This document shows positions 63,662 through 64,000 of a stretch of DNA of 64,000 bases, in pieces. Position numbers and translations under genes: made by a program. Position 1 is the stretch's first letter. Every line of letters begins with the position of its first letter. The stretch is from Artemisia argyi. Its lineage: Eukaryota; Streptophyta; Magnoliopsida; Asterales; Asteraceae. The notes beneath the pieces were generated by a model. The model made no database searches. It was not told the origin of the DNA and saw only the letters and a list, made by a program, of their open reading frames with translations. The stretch spans positions 172,171,718 through 172,235,717 of the forward strand of contig CM060704.1 of assembly GCA_030686995.1 (NCBI GenBank), written 5' to 3'.

Positions 63662-64000
63662 CCTGCTGCTCACTCTTTCTTTCTCTTGTTTGACGCACCA
63701 TCAATGCACACACCATATGCATGCTTGTTTGCTAGTGTAACAACCTAAGTACATATTTGTTTTATACATTTTTGTCTTACCTTTGATGTCACCCACTCAG
63801 TTTTGTTGTATAGCTTATATTTGGCCTATTAGAACCTAACCACCTACACTTCACAAACCACAAAACACATAGTCAAAAAAATTCATCTCCATCCTTTCCC
63901 TCTCTGTTGGTTCGTATGCCCACAAACACAAACACAAACCATAAATTTTTCTTGTTCTTTTGAAGATTTGAGTATAAGGAGCTTAGTTAGTTCATTGGGT
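63053..64000. other. Unassigned, low complexity
   Basis: AT-rich with a T-run at 63630-63661 and C/A-rich pieces near the right edge. No gene or element recognised. Confidence 0.45.

Overview
This window looks like nuclear DNA of a higher plant, most likely a eudicot. A composite (Asteraceae-like) genome is a guess from the flavour of the repeats; nothing in the window proves it. The sequence is AT-rich, genes are sparse and intron-bearing, and layered transposable elements dominate. Recognisable host genes are plant types: a DC1 (C1-like) protein, a BSD-domain protein, and fragments of an exostosin-type glycosyltransferase, an alpha carbonic anhydrase and a serine carboxypeptidase-like protein.

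Layout. 1-8938: a young Ty1/copia element of SIRE-like organisation, three bases short of complete at the left edge, with near-identical LTRs of about 1.29 kb, one frameshift between reverse transcriptase and RNase H, and an extra ORF with its own promoter-like block. 8939-18136: a degraded minus-strand copia-like LTR and leader, split by a complete 6.2 kb non-autonomous Ty3/gypsy element (11650-17862) with a perfect GAGCT target duplication. 18137-24493: non-coding DNA with Helitron-like GC-rich ends, an exostosin (GT47) pseudogene, a CGGTT-rich inverted repeat and the first copy of a dispersed repeat. 24494-29860: a large LTR-like block with a TATA box, a four-unit array of co-varying hairpins and a tRNA-derived SINE. 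29866-35709: exon-like pieces on the minus strand and three well-delimited MITEs with 9-bp, TA and TTA target duplications.

38517-43980 is a tandem duplication of a DC1 gene. The left copy is complete but has one frameshift; the right copy has lost exon 1 and is otherwise decayed. 44880-48500 holds two more copies of the dispersed repeat flanking a 380-residue acidic repeat protein I do not recognise. 48733-49792 is a foldback element. 50120-53222 is the only host gene that reads as fully intact, a three-exon BSD-domain gene. A hAT-type MITE with an 8-bp duplication lies just upstream. 54734-56825 is a TIR element between two long microsatellites.

57191-61127 begins with a Helitron-like 5' end and carries unrelated exon fragments (alpha carbonic anhydrase, serine carboxypeptidase-like, one unrecognised) on one strand. 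At 61128-62597 there is the end of a minus-strand Tat-type gypsy element: LTR, polypurine tract and an antisense extra ORF. That ORF is cut at 62598 by an LTR fragment of the same family as the 11.6-17.9 kb element. No operon logic applies. The working relationships are nested insertions, tandem duplication followed by decay, and retroelements carrying copies of their own promoter blocks inside them.
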